The position numbers were made by a program, and so were the translations under genes. Shown piece by piece: positions 24,358-32,611 of a DNA stretch of 64,000 nt. Below the pieces are notes generated by a model. The model was not told the origin of the DNA. It saw only the letters and a list, made by a program, of their open reading frames with translations, and searched no databases. Source of the DNA: Streptomyces genisteinicus. Its GTDB lineage: Bacteria > Actinomycetota > Actinomycetes > Streptomycetales > Streptomycetaceae. The stretch's first letter is position 1, and every line of letters starts with the position of its first letter. The stretch covers positions 310,001 to 374,000 of the forward strand of contig NZ_CP060826.1 of assembly GCF_014489615.1 (NCBI RefSeq), given 5' to 3'.

Positions 24358-25740
24358 ATGTCCGGACGCACCCCCCTGCGCGAACGCGTCGGGCGAGCCG
24401 TGCCCGCCACCCGCTCGTCGCGGATCATCGCGCTCAACGCCCTCGTCGGCTCGGCCGGTACGGGCATGTTCCTCGCCGGGTCCGCCCTCTACTTCACCCG
24501 CTTCGGCGGACTCAGCGAGACCGAACTCGGCCTCGGACTCGCCATCGCCGGCATCGTGGGGCTGGCCACCACCGTGCCGATGGGGCGGCTCGCCGACCGG
24601 TACGGGCCGCGCAACCTCATGCTGGTCGTGAGCGTGTGGCGGGCCGTCGGCTACCTGGCCTACCTCTCCGTGGAGGGCTTCACCGAGTTCGTGGTGACGG
24701 CGAGCCTGCTGTACATCATGGACCGCTCCGGACAGCCGCTGAACCAGGCGCTGGTCGGCCGGCTGATCACCGGCCCCGAGCGCAACCGGACGATGGCCTT
24801 CATCCGGTCGCTGCGCAACGTCGGCTTCACCGTGGGCTTCGCCGTCGGCGGCGTCGCCCTGACCAGCGGGTCGGCCACCGCCTTCCAGTGGCTCTTCGTC
24901 GGCAACGCCGTGAGCTTCCTCGTCATCTTCTTCTTCATCACGCTGCTGCCGAAGGTCGAGCCGGTCGCCGCACGGAACAAGAGGGCCGGGGTGGCCGCCG
25001 ACGCGGTCGTCCCGCCGCTGCGGAACTGGCGCTTCGTCGCCGTGACCGCCGCCAACGGCGTCCTCTTCCTGCACGACGCGATCCTCACCATCGTGCTGCC
25101 GCTCTGGGTGGCCGAGCACACCCGGTCCCCGATCTGGATGATCACCGTCCTGATCACCACCAACACGATCATCACCGTGGTGGCCCAGGTCCCGGTCACC
25201 AAGCACATCGACAGCCTGGCCTCCGCCGCCCGCGCCACGACCCGGTCCGCGCTGCTGCTGTCGGTCGCCTGCGTCGCGTTCGCCGCCGGCGGGGTCGCCG
25301 ACTCCCCGTGGTGGGCCGCGGCCGCGCTGATGACCGCGCTGCTGGTGATGACCTACGGCGAACTGCTCCACTCCGCCTCCTCCTGGGAGATCACCTTCGC
25401 CATGTCGCCGGAGGCGGCCCAGGGGCGGTACATCGCCTTCTTCAACGTGGGCTTCTCGGCGGCGGAGATCGCCGGACCCGCCGTGGTGCTCTGGCTGATC
25501 GCCCAGGCCGGGCCCGGGGGCTGGCTCGTCCTCGCGGTCTGCTTCCCGATCGCCGCCGCCGTGAGCCGGCTCGGCACCCGGCAGGGACCCGCCGAGGACA
25601 CGCCCGCCGACCCGGCGGGGGAGACCGCCCCGGTGGAGCAGGTCTCCCCGCCGGCCGGGGCTGCCACGGCCGCCGCCCCCGCCGGCGAGGCCGTGCCGGC
25701 CGCGGTCCCGGCCTCGGTGCCCGCAGCCGCCGGGTCGTGA
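24358..25740 (+). CDS. MFS transporter
   Basis: A 460-aa membrane protein with about 12 hydrophobic helices and the loop-2 signature GRLADRYGPRNL typical of the major facilitator superfamily. The C-terminal ~50 residues are a Pro/Ala/Glu-rich cytoplasmic tail. The start is ATG 24358 after AGGAGAG. It is embedded in the tailoring operon, so product export and self-protection is the likely role. Uptake of a precursor cannot be excluded. Confidence 0.9.
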   Translation: MSGRTPLRERVGRAVPATRSSRIIALNALVGSAGTGMFLAGSALYFTRFGGLSETELGLGLAIAGIVGLATTVPMGRLADRYGPRNLMLVVSVWRAVGYLAYLSVEGFTEFVVTASLLYIMDRSGQPLNQALVGRLITGPERNRTMAFIRSLRNVGFTVGFAVGGVALTSGSATAFQWLFVGNAVSFLVIFFFITLLPKVEPVAARNKRAGVAADAVVPPLRNWRFVAVTAANGVLFLHDAILTIVLPLWVAEHTRSPIWMITVLITTNTIITVVAQVPVTKHIDSLASAARATTRSALLLSVACVAFAAGGVADSPWWAAAALMTALLVMTYGELLHSASSWEITFAMSPEAAQGRYIAFFNVGFSAAEIAGPAVVLWLIAQAGPGGWLVLAVCFPIAAAVSRLGTRQGPAEDTPADPAGETAPVEQVSPPAGAATAAAPAGEAVPAAVPASVPAAAGS

Positions 25741-25813
25741 CGCCCCGTCAGTCATCGCAGCGCACCCCACCGCATCGCACCGCACCGCACCACCGCCCGT
25801 CCCTGGAGGGAAC

Positions 25814-27100
25814 ATGTCGAAGACACCCGACCCGATGCACCTGCTGATCGTCAGCGGCGGCCGCGACCTGCCCGACCGGGCGCGCGACGCCCTGCCCGGC
25901 CTGCGCACCACCGTGATCTGCCGGCCCGAGGTGGTCCCGCGGCTGCGCAGCCGCGAGAAGATCCAGCGGCTGATCGTCCTGCGCGAGGACGCCCCGGTGG
26001 AGGAGTGGGTGGCCGCCGCCCGCTTCGTCCACAGCGTCGACCCGGTCCACCGGCTCACCAACTTCACGGAGAAGGACACCGAGAAGACCGCCGCCATCGG
26101 CCTCGCCCTCGACCTCCCCTGGCACAGTCCCCGGACCGTGCGGGCCGTCGCCGACAAGTGCGCCATGCGCCGCACGCTCGCCGACGCCGGTGTCGGCGAG
26201 ACCCTCGCCGAGGTCGTCCACGACGCCGAGGGCATCCTCAAGGTCGCCGACCGCAGCGGCTACCCGCTGATCTGCAAGCCCGTCAGAGGCGTCGCCAGCA
26301 AGGGCGTCACCCGTGTCGACGGTCCCGACGACATCCCCCGCGCACTCGCCTGGGGTGCCGTCGGCGCCGGGGACCTGGACTCGCCCGACCTGCTGGTGGA
26401 GCCCTTCCTCAGCGGCGAGGAGTACAGCGTCGAGAGCGTCAGCGAGGACGGCGAGCACCTGGTCGTCGGCATCACCCGCAAGCTCTCCGAGCCCGACCAC
26501 TTCGTCGAGATCGGCCACGTGGTCCCCGCCCCGCTCCCGGACGCCGACGAGGACCGGATCGCCTCCACCGTCCGGGCGATGCTCACCGCCCTCGGTGTCC
26601 GCACCGGCGTCACCCACACCGAGGTGATCGTCGCACCGGGCGCCGTGCACATCGTGGAGACCCATCTCCGCCCGGCGGGCGACGAGATCCCCGAGCTGTG
26701 GGCGCGGGTCAGCGGGGTCGACCTGATCGACGTGGTGGCCCGCCAGGCGGTCGGCATCAAGGTCCTCGACGACGTCCGCGCCGCCCTCGCCGGCGGCGGG
26801 ACGGAACACCGCTCGGCCGCCATCTGGTACGCCTGCCCCGACGCGGTCGGCGAGATCGTCTCCGTCGAGGGCGAGGAGGAGGCCCGCGCCCTGGAGGGCG
26901 TCGTCGACGTCGAGGTCCTGCGCGAGCCCGGCAAGCGGCTCAAGGGCGTCACCGGGTCCTTCGCCCGCGCCGCCCACGTCTGCGCCGTCGGCGGCACCCC
27001 GGAGGAAGCCCTCGCCCGGGCGCGGGAGGGCGTGCGCGCGCTCTCGTTCACCGTGCGCAGCGCGGGCATGGCCGAGCGCCACGACACGATGGCCTCCTGA
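25814..27100 (+). CDS. ATP-grasp carboxylate-amine ligase 1
   Basis: A 428-aa member of the ATP-grasp ligases related to L-amino acid ligases. It shows LICKPVRGVASKGVTRV (nucleotide-binding Lys and glycine-rich loop), LVEPFLSGEEYSVESVS, and HTEVIVAPGAVHIVETHLRPAGDEIPEL (metal-binding Glu/Asn-type region). Such enzymes form amide bonds through an acyl-phosphate. It is paralogous to the gene at 32612-33880. Start ATG 25814 after GGAGGG. The 73-bp gap upstream holds short CACCGC-type repeats. Confidence 0.88.
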   Translation: MSKTPDPMHLLIVSGGRDLPDRARDALPGLRTTVICRPEVVPRLRSREKIQRLIVLREDAPVEEWVAAARFVHSVDPVHRLTNFTEKDTEKTAAIGLALDLPWHSPRTVRAVADKCAMRRTLADAGVGETLAEVVHDAEGILKVADRSGYPLICKPVRGVASKGVTRVDGPDDIPRALAWGAVGAGDLDSPDLLVEPFLSGEEYSVESVSEDGEHLVVGITRKLSEPDHFVEIGHVVPAPLPDADEDRIASTVRAMLTALGVRTGVTHTEVIVAPGAVHIVETHLRPAGDEIPELWARVSGVDLIDVVARQAVGIKVLDDVRAALAGGGTEHRSAAIWYACPDAVGEIVSVEGEEEARALEGVVDVEVLREPGKRLKGVTGSFARAAHVCAVGGTPEEALARAREGVRALSFTVRSAGMAERHDTMAS

Positions 27101-27212
27101 GCGCACGCGGACGGCGCCGGACCCGACCCGGCCCGCGCCCACCGCACCCGATCGACCGGCCGGCACCGAACCGGAGCCGGCCGGACTGCACCGACCGAGA
27201 AGAGAGAACGGC

Positions 27213-27644
27213 ATGAGCACCGACAACACCCAGCACACCGACAACACCCAGCCCACCGACAACGCGACCGGCTACTCCTTCGGCGGCCTGCACCACGTCC
27301 AGCTCGCCATCCCGCCGGGCGCCGAGGACCTCTGCCGCGCCTTCTGGGGCGAGGTGCTCGGCATGACGGAGCTGCAGAAGCCGCCGGTGCTGGCGGCCCG
27401 GGGCGGCTGCTGGTTCCGCGGCGGCGGCCTGGAGGTGCACCTCGGCGTGGAGAAGGACTTCCGGGCGGCGGCCAAGGCCCACCCGGGCATCCTCGTCGGC
27501 TCCCTCGCCGACCTGGCCAAGCGGCTGGAGAGCCACGGCCACGAGGTGGTCTGGGACGACAACTTCCCCGGCCACGACCGCTTCTACGCCTTCGACAAGC
27601 TCGGCAACCGCCTGGAGTTCCTGGAGCCGAAGCGTGCTGCCTGA
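27213..27644 (+). CDS. VOC-superfamily (glyoxalase/dioxygenase-like) protein
   Basis: A 143-aa single vicinal-oxygen-chelate domain. Candidate metal ligands are His in LHHVQLAI, His in LEVHLGV and Glu in RLEFLEP. It could be an epimerase, lyase, dioxygenase or resistance protein. The 18 N-terminal residues are a short internal repeat (TDNTQ three times), visible as an 18-bp DNA repeat. The start is ATG 27213 after GAGAAGAGAG. Confidence 0.8.
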   Translation: MSTDNTQHTDNTQPTDNATGYSFGGLHHVQLAIPPGAEDLCRAFWGEVLGMTELQKPPVLAARGGCWFRGGGLEVHLGVEKDFRAAAKAHPGILVGSLADLAKRLESHGHEVVWDDNFPGHDRFYAFDKLGNRLEFLEPKRAA

Positions 27645-27675
27645 CCCGTCCACCCCACTCGCAGAGGAGGCCTCC

Positions 27676-29238
27676 ATGAGCCCGACCGCGAACGGTACGA
27701 CCCCGGCCCGGAGCCCCGCCCTCCGGATCGCCGACCTGATCGTGGCGGAAGGTCCCGAGGGCGCCGAGCGCATCCTCGTCCCGGGGCTGACGGTGTCGGT
27801 GGCGCCCGGGGAGATCGTCGCCGTCCGCGCCGACGAGGCCGCCTCCGCGGCCGCCGTCGTCGACGTCCTGGCCGGCCGCCGCCGCGCCCAGTACGGAGTC
27901 GTCGCCACCGGGACCCGCGGGCTCACCCGCCGGGTGGCACCCGCCCGCGCGGCCAACGTGGCCGTGGTCCGCCCCGGCCGGCCGGGCGCCGACCGGACCG
28001 GCGCCGCCCCGGTGGTGGTCGTCGACGCGGTGGGGGCCGGCCCCGACGCCCGCGCCGCGGCCGCCCTCGCCCACGGCGCCGCCCGCCAGGGCAAGGCGGT
28101 CCTGCTGGTGACCGCCGCGGACGAACCCGCCTCGGCCGCCGACCGCGTGGTCCGCCTGGGCCCCGGCCCCGGACCCGCCCGGCGGACGGCACCCGACCCC
28201 CGCTTCACCGTCGAAGCGCTCACCGAGGCGGCCACCGGCTCCCTCACGGCCGCCGGAGTGGCGCCCGAACGGGCCGCCCTGGTGGCGAAGGTGCTGGTCG
28301 ACGCCGACGTGCGCGGGCACTTCTCGCACGGCGTCGGCCTGCTCCCGATGTACCTGGACCGGCTTGCACGCGGCGGCATCGACGCCGCCGCCGAACCGGA
28401 GTGGCTCCCCCAGGACGGCGCCGTGCGCGTCCTCGAAGCGCACGGCGGCTTCGGGCAGGTGGCCGCGGAGGCCGCCGCCGCCGACTGCGCCCGGCGGGCC
28501 GCCGAGGGCGGGCTCGCCGCCGTCGCCGTACGCGGCAACAACCACATCGGGATGCTCGCCGCCTACCGGGACCACTTCGCCCGCCACGGCGTCGTCGGCC
28601 TCGTGCTCAACATCTCCGGCGCCGGTGTCGCCGCCCCCGGCGCCGGACGCCCCACCCTCGGCAACGACGCCGTCTGCATGGTCGCCCCGCGCAGGCACGG
28701 GCGGCCGCTCGTCGTCGACTTCGCCACCGGCACCGTCGCCAGCGGCAAGATCCGCCACGCCGCCCACCGGGGCGAGAAGATCCCCGGCGACTGGCTGGTG
28801 GACCGTCAGGGCAGGCCCACCACCGACCCGCTGGAGCTGGACCGGGGCGGCGCCGTCCCGGTCTTCGGCGGCCACAAGGGCCTCGGCGTCGCCCTCATCA
28901 CCGAGGTGCTCGCCGGGGTGCTGGCAGGCGGCACCGTCAGCCCGCTGGTGCACAAGCAGCGCGCCGAGCCCGACCGGCCGATGGAGTGCTCCCAGCTCTT
29001 CCTCGCCCTCGCCCCCGCGGCGTTCGGCGACCCGCCGGTCGACGAATTGCTCGACGTCCTCGCGGGCGCGGTCCGCTCCGGATACCCCGAGGGCGCCCCG
29101 CCGGTCCACCTCCCCGAACAGCGGGAGGAGCAGGCGGAGCGGGCGGCCCGGGAGCACGGCGTCCCGGTCCCCGCCGCCGTCGCGGAGGGCCTCGGCTGGA
29201 GCGCCCCGGTCCTCACCGCCACCGGAGGCGCGCGATGA
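27676..29238 (+). CDS. Ldh2-family NAD(P) dehydrogenase fused to a degenerate ABC-ATPase-like domain
   Basis: A 520-aa fusion. Residues about 180-520 match the Ldh2/malate-lactate/ureidoglycolate dehydrogenase family: RGHFSHGVGLLPMYLDRL, NNHIGMLAAY, DFATGTVASGKI and GGHKGLGVALITEVL. Residues about 14-175 follow the ABC-ATPase plan: LRIADLIVAEG, a TVSVAPGEIVAV strand, a Walker B-like PVVVVDAVGAGPDAR, GKAVLLVTAAD and ADRVVRLGPG. The Walker A P-loop is replaced by RADEAASAAA and the H-loop His is lost, so ATP hydrolysis is not expected. ATG 27676 follows AGAGGAGG. The role of the pseudo-domain is unknown. The dehydrogenase probably oxidises a 2-hydroxy acid or reduces a 2-keto acid or imine. Confidence 0.8.
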   Translation: MSPTANGTTPARSPALRIADLIVAEGPEGAERILVPGLTVSVAPGEIVAVRADEAASAAAVVDVLAGRRRAQYGVVATGTRGLTRRVAPARAANVAVVRPGRPGADRTGAAPVVVVDAVGAGPDARAAAALAHGAARQGKAVLLVTAADEPASAADRVVRLGPGPGPARRTAPDPRFTVEALTEAATGSLTAAGVAPERAALVAKVLVDADVRGHFSHGVGLLPMYLDRLARGGIDAAAEPEWLPQDGAVRVLEAHGGFGQVAAEAAAADCARRAAEGGLAAVAVRGNNHIGMLAAYRDHFARHGVVGLVLNISGAGVAAPGAGRPTLGNDAVCMVAPRRHGRPLVVDFATGTVASGKIRHAAHRGEKIPGDWLVDRQGRPTTDPLELDRGGAVPVFGGHKGLGVALITEVLAGVLAGGTVSPLVHKQRAEPDRPMECSQLFLALAPAAFGDPPVDELLDVLAGAVRSGYPEGAPPVHLPEQREEQAERAAREHGVPVPAAVAEGLGWSAPVLTATGGAR

Positions 29239-30173
29239 GCCTCGGTGTGGGAATCGTCGGACACGGGTCGGCCGGACGCCAGCACCTCGCCGCGCTGCGG
29301 GACGTGAGCGGGGCACGGGCCGTCGCCGTACTGGAGGACGACCCGGCGGCCGGCACCGGCGGCCTGCCGCGCGCCGACTCCTGGCCGGCCCTGCTGGCCG
29401 ACCCGGACGTCGGGCTCGTCGCTCTCTGCGTGCCGCCCGGCGGGCGGGCGCGGCTCGCGATCGAGGCCCTGGAGGCCGGCAAGGCCGTCCTGCTGGAGAA
29501 GCCGCCCACCACCTCCGCCGAGGAGCACGCGGCGGTGCTGGCGGCGGCCCGGTCGGCGGGCAGACCGGTCGGGGTGATGCTCCAGCACCGCCTGCGGCTG
29601 CCCGAGCCCGCCCTCGCCACCGACTGGACCGGCCCCGAGGTCACCGCCGTCCTGGAGGTGTCCCGGTACCGGGCCCCGGAGCACTACCTGCGGGCCGGCT
29701 GGCGCAGCGACCCCGCCGTCTCCTTCGGCGGCATCGCCGCCCACCTCGGCGTCCACTACCTGGACCTGGCCTGCCAGCTCCTGGGGACCCCCGCGGCGGT
29801 CGACCTCGCCCCCGTCCGCCGGAGGGCTCCGGGCATCGACAGCCGGGTCGCCGGAACGGTCTCCTTCGAGGGCGGCGCCACGCTCTCCTTCGCGGTGACC
29901 GCCGAGTCCCCCGCCCGGACCGAGCGGCTGCACCTGCTCGGCCCCGGCGGCGCCCTGCTCGTCGCCGACGGCCGGGTGACCACCACCGGAGCCGACGGCG
30001 TCGGGACCACCTGGCCCGCCGCCCCGACGCCCGCCCTGCGGAGCGAGGTCTACCGGGAGATGGTCCACGCCGTCGCCACCGGCCTGCCCCCGCGCCGCTG
30101 CCACCTTCAGGGCGCCCTGGGCGTCACCGACATCCTCGCCCGCGTCGGGCGCGAGACGGCGGTGACCCGGTGA
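29235..30173 (+). CDS. Gfo/Idh/MocA-family oxidoreductase
   Basis: A 312-aa NAD(P)-dependent enzyme that acts on sugars, inositols or their derivatives. It shows the Rossmann motif GIVGHGSAGRQHL, the family signature LLEKPPTTSAEE (EKP) and a likely catalytic His in AAHLGVHYLDLACQLLG. It overlaps the preceding and following genes (ATGA, GTGA). With the Ldh2-type enzyme and two TIM-barrel proteins, it suggests redox remodelling of a sugar or cyclitol acid. Confidence 0.9.
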   Translation: MSLGVGIVGHGSAGRQHLAALRDVSGARAVAVLEDDPAAGTGGLPRADSWPALLADPDVGLVALCVPPGGRARLAIEALEAGKAVLLEKPPTTSAEEHAAVLAAARSAGRPVGVMLQHRLRLPEPALATDWTGPEVTAVLEVSRYRAPEHYLRAGWRSDPAVSFGGIAAHLGVHYLDLACQLLGTPAAVDLAPVRRRAPGIDSRVAGTVSFEGGATLSFAVTAESPARTERLHLLGPGGALLVADGRVTTTGADGVGTTWPAAPTPALRSEVYREMVHAVATGLPPRRCHLQGALGVTDILARVGRETAVTR

Positions 30174-30925
30174 CCCCGGACCTCGGACTCTCCTCCGGCA
30201 GCGCACCGGAGCTGGACGCGGACGGCCTCGCGGCGCTGACCCTGCGGCTCGGCGGCGACGCCGTCGACGTCCGCGCGTCCAAGGGGCACGCCTGGGAGGG
30301 CTCGGGCGGCCTGCGGGCCCTGCGCGCGGCCGGCGTCCGCGTCTGCTTCGTCGGCCACTCCACCGTCCTCGGCCGTCCCGGCTCGCCGCCCGCGGACCCC
30401 GCGTGGCTGGAGGACGGACTCCCGGTGAAGGTCTTCGCCGCCGAGGGCTGCACCGCCCCGGAGCACCGGGACCGGACCCGGCGCCAGATCGCCGCCCTCG
30501 CCGCGGCGAGCGGCGGACCCGGCAACGTCCTGGTGGAGACCCACCACGGCTACGCCCCCGTCCCGGAACTGCGCCGCCTGTGCGAGGAGACCGGCGTCCG
30601 CCTCCTCCTCGACACCCTCGGCCTCGCCAGGATCCACCCCGACCCGGTCGCCGCCGCCGCCGAACTCGCCCCCTGGATCTCGTACGCCCAGGTCAAGGGG
30701 TTCGACCCCGGCGCACCCGGCACCGGCGGGCACCTGCCGCTGGAGGGCTCCCGGGCCGCATGGACCGGCGAGGTGCTGGCGGCCGCGGGCGAACTGCGCG
30801 CCGTCACCGTCGAGTCCAGGGCCGGCGCGCTCGACGGGGACCTCGCCGTCCTCCGCGACCTGTACCGCACCCCTGCCACCGCCGCCGCCCCCGGGCCCGG
30901 CTTCCGGGAGGAGACCGCCCCATGA
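30170..30925 (+). CDS. TIM-barrel protein (sugar-isomerase/AP-endonuclease-like)
   Basis: A 251-aa protein with a repeated beta-strand pattern: DAVDVRASKGH, RVCFVGHS, LPVKVFAAEG, NVLVETHHGYA, VRLLLDTLGLARI, ISYAQVKGFD, LRAVTVESRAG. This fits a divergent xylose-isomerase-like barrel. Candidate acidic and His ligands (Glu-Thr-His, Asp-Thr, Lys-Gly-Phe-Asp, Glu-Ser) are in the expected strands. The start is GTG 30170, overlapping the upstream stop. The next gene encodes a related barrel, so the two may act in sequence or as a pair. Confidence 0.65.
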   Translation: MTPDLGLSSGSAPELDADGLAALTLRLGGDAVDVRASKGHAWEGSGGLRALRAAGVRVCFVGHSTVLGRPGSPPADPAWLEDGLPVKVFAAEGCTAPEHRDRTRRQIAALAAASGGPGNVLVETHHGYAPVPELRRLCEETGVRLLLDTLGLARIHPDPVAAAAELAPWISYAQVKGFDPGAPGTGGHLPLEGSRAAWTGEVLAAAGELRAVTVESRAGALDGDLAVLRDLYRTPATAAAPGPGFREETAP

Positions 30926-31773
30926 GACTCGCCGTCATCAACGACGAGGTGTCGCAGTCCATCACCACCGCGGCCGCGGAGACGGCCCGGCTCGGCTTCG
31001 CCGGCCTCGAACTGCGCTCCAGCGAGGAGACCGCGCCCCACCGGATGAGCGACGCACACCTGCGCACCCTGCGCGAGACGGTCGCCCGCCACGGACTCGA
31101 GGTCGCGGGCTTCGACCCGCCGGCCCTCAAGTGCCCGCTGCCGCGCACCGGCGCCGAGATCGACGCGGCACGCGACGTGGTCACCGACGCGGTCCGCCGC
31201 GCCGAGATCCTGGGGGCGCCCTTCGTCCGCGTCTTCACCTTCTACCGCGAGGGCGACCCCGACCCCCGGGCGGCCGCGAAGGCCGCCCGCGAAGTCCTCT
31301 CCCAGGTCCCCGCCGACCGCGTCCCGCTGATCGTGGAGACCGGGATGCGCACCAACACCCCGACCATGCGCCACACCCTGGAATTCCTCGACGCGCTCGG
31401 CGACGACACGACCGGCATCCTCTGGGACCCGGGCAACAGCGTCTTCAGCGGCTGGGACACCGCTCCCTTCCCCGCCGACTACGCGGCCGGCCGCGACCGC
31501 ATCCGGCACGTCCACGTCAAGGACCCCGACGGCCGGCGCTCCTACGTGCGGCTCGGCGACGGCGACCTGCCGTGGCCCGCCGTCCTCACCGCCCTCGCCG
31601 AGGACGGCTACCGGGGCTGGCTCTCCCTGGAGACCCACTGGCGGGTCGGACGCCCGCCGCTCACCCAGAGCCAGCGCGACGAGCCCTGGGGCGAGGAGTT
31701 CACCGCCGGCGGCCTGGAGGCCAGCCGTATCTGCATGACGATCCTGCGCGAGATGGTGGAGGCCACCTCATGA
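30922..31773 (+). CDS. Xylose-isomerase-like TIM-barrel sugar epimerase/isomerase
   Basis: A 283-aa protein of the sugar phosphate isomerase/epimerase family. The metal-site residues are visible in VPLIVETGMRT (Glu), GILWDPGNSVF (Asp), IRHVHVKDPDGRR (His) and LSLETHWRV (Glu). The N-terminus LAVINDEVSQSITTA is also typical. ATGA overlaps link it to both neighbours. The likely reaction is isomerisation, epimerisation or dehydration of a keto-sugar intermediate. The substrate is unknown. Confidence 0.88.
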   Translation: MRLAVINDEVSQSITTAAAETARLGFAGLELRSSEETAPHRMSDAHLRTLRETVARHGLEVAGFDPPALKCPLPRTGAEIDAARDVVTDAVRRAEILGAPFVRVFTFYREGDPDPRAAAKAAREVLSQVPADRVPLIVETGMRTNTPTMRHTLEFLDALGDDTTGILWDPGNSVFSGWDTAPFPADYAAGRDRIRHVHVKDPDGRRSYVRLGDGDLPWPAVLTALAEDGYRGWLSLETHWRVGRPPLTQSQRDEPWGEEFTAGGLEASRICMTILREMVEATS

Positions 31774-32606
31774 CCGCATCACCCGTGATCCTGCTCGGCG
31801 GCCAGCGCTGCGGCACCACCGCCCTCGCCTACGCCCTCAACCTCGCCTTCGACGACCACGGAGGCCACTTCACCGTCAACGGCAAACTGCCCTACCTGCT
31901 CCACCGGTGGCTCACCCGGGAGGACCTGCGCCACGGCCACCTGCGGGCCGACGAGATCCTGCACGCCCTGGACCGCAGACCGCCGGACGGGGCCGGGGCC
32001 GCCCGCTGGCGCGAGCGCGTCGAGCGGAGCCTGCGCGAGGCCGCCCGCGACGTGGCCGAGGGCCGCGCCGGCGACGACCCCGCCGCACTCGGCCGGCGCA
32101 TCCTCACCGAGAGCGCCGGACAACTCCCCCACTGGGGCGACAAGTACAACGAGTACCTGCTCCACCTGGACCACCTGGACGCCCTCCTCCCCGACGCCCG
32201 GTACGTGATGCTGGTCCGCCACCCCGAGGAGGCGGCCCGGTCCATGCTCCGGTGGACCGGCGACCGGCCCTGGCTCCCGGCCACCCGCGAGGCCGCGCTC
32301 GCCAAGTGGACCTCCTGGAACGGCAACTGGGCCGCCCTCGCCGACCGCCTGCCCGCCGGCCGGAAGCTGGTCGTCGAGTACCAGGCGCTCTGCCGCGGCG
32401 AGGAGACCCGCCGGCTCTCCGAGTTCACCGGCCTCGACCTGGCGCAGTACCTCTCCGGGCTGCGTCCGCGCACCGCCGCCGCCGTCGAGGGGACCGGGCT
32501 GCCCGCGCCGACCGCCCGCCTGTGGGCACAGCTGCGCACGGCGGCCGACTCCTGTCCGAGCCCCCTGACCCCCTCCGTACGCCTGCCCGAACCCGCCCTG
32601 AGGTGA
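31770..32606 (+). CDS. PAPS-dependent sulfotransferase
   Basis: A 278-aa cytosolic-type sulfotransferase. The 5'-phosphosulfate loop is ILLGGQRCGTTALAYAL (GxRxGTT), and the 3'-phosphate-binding strand is ARYVMLVRHPEEAARSML (Arg and Ser). GDKYNEYLL and the C-terminal WNGNW are also consistent with the family. CysC, CysD and CysN are encoded 2-5 kb downstream on the same strand, so O-sulfation of the product is strongly implied. ATGA overlap upstream. Confidence 0.9.
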   Translation: MTASPVILLGGQRCGTTALAYALNLAFDDHGGHFTVNGKLPYLLHRWLTREDLRHGHLRADEILHALDRRPPDGAGAARWRERVERSLREAARDVAEGRAGDDPAALGRRILTESAGQLPHWGDKYNEYLLHLDHLDALLPDARYVMLVRHPEEAARSMLRWTGDRPWLPATREAALAKWTSWNGNWAALADRLPAGRKLVVEYQALCRGEETRRLSEFTGLDLAQYLSGLRPRTAAAVEGTGLPAPTARLWAQLRTAADSCPSPLTPSVRLPEPALR

Positions 32607-32611
32607 TCCCC

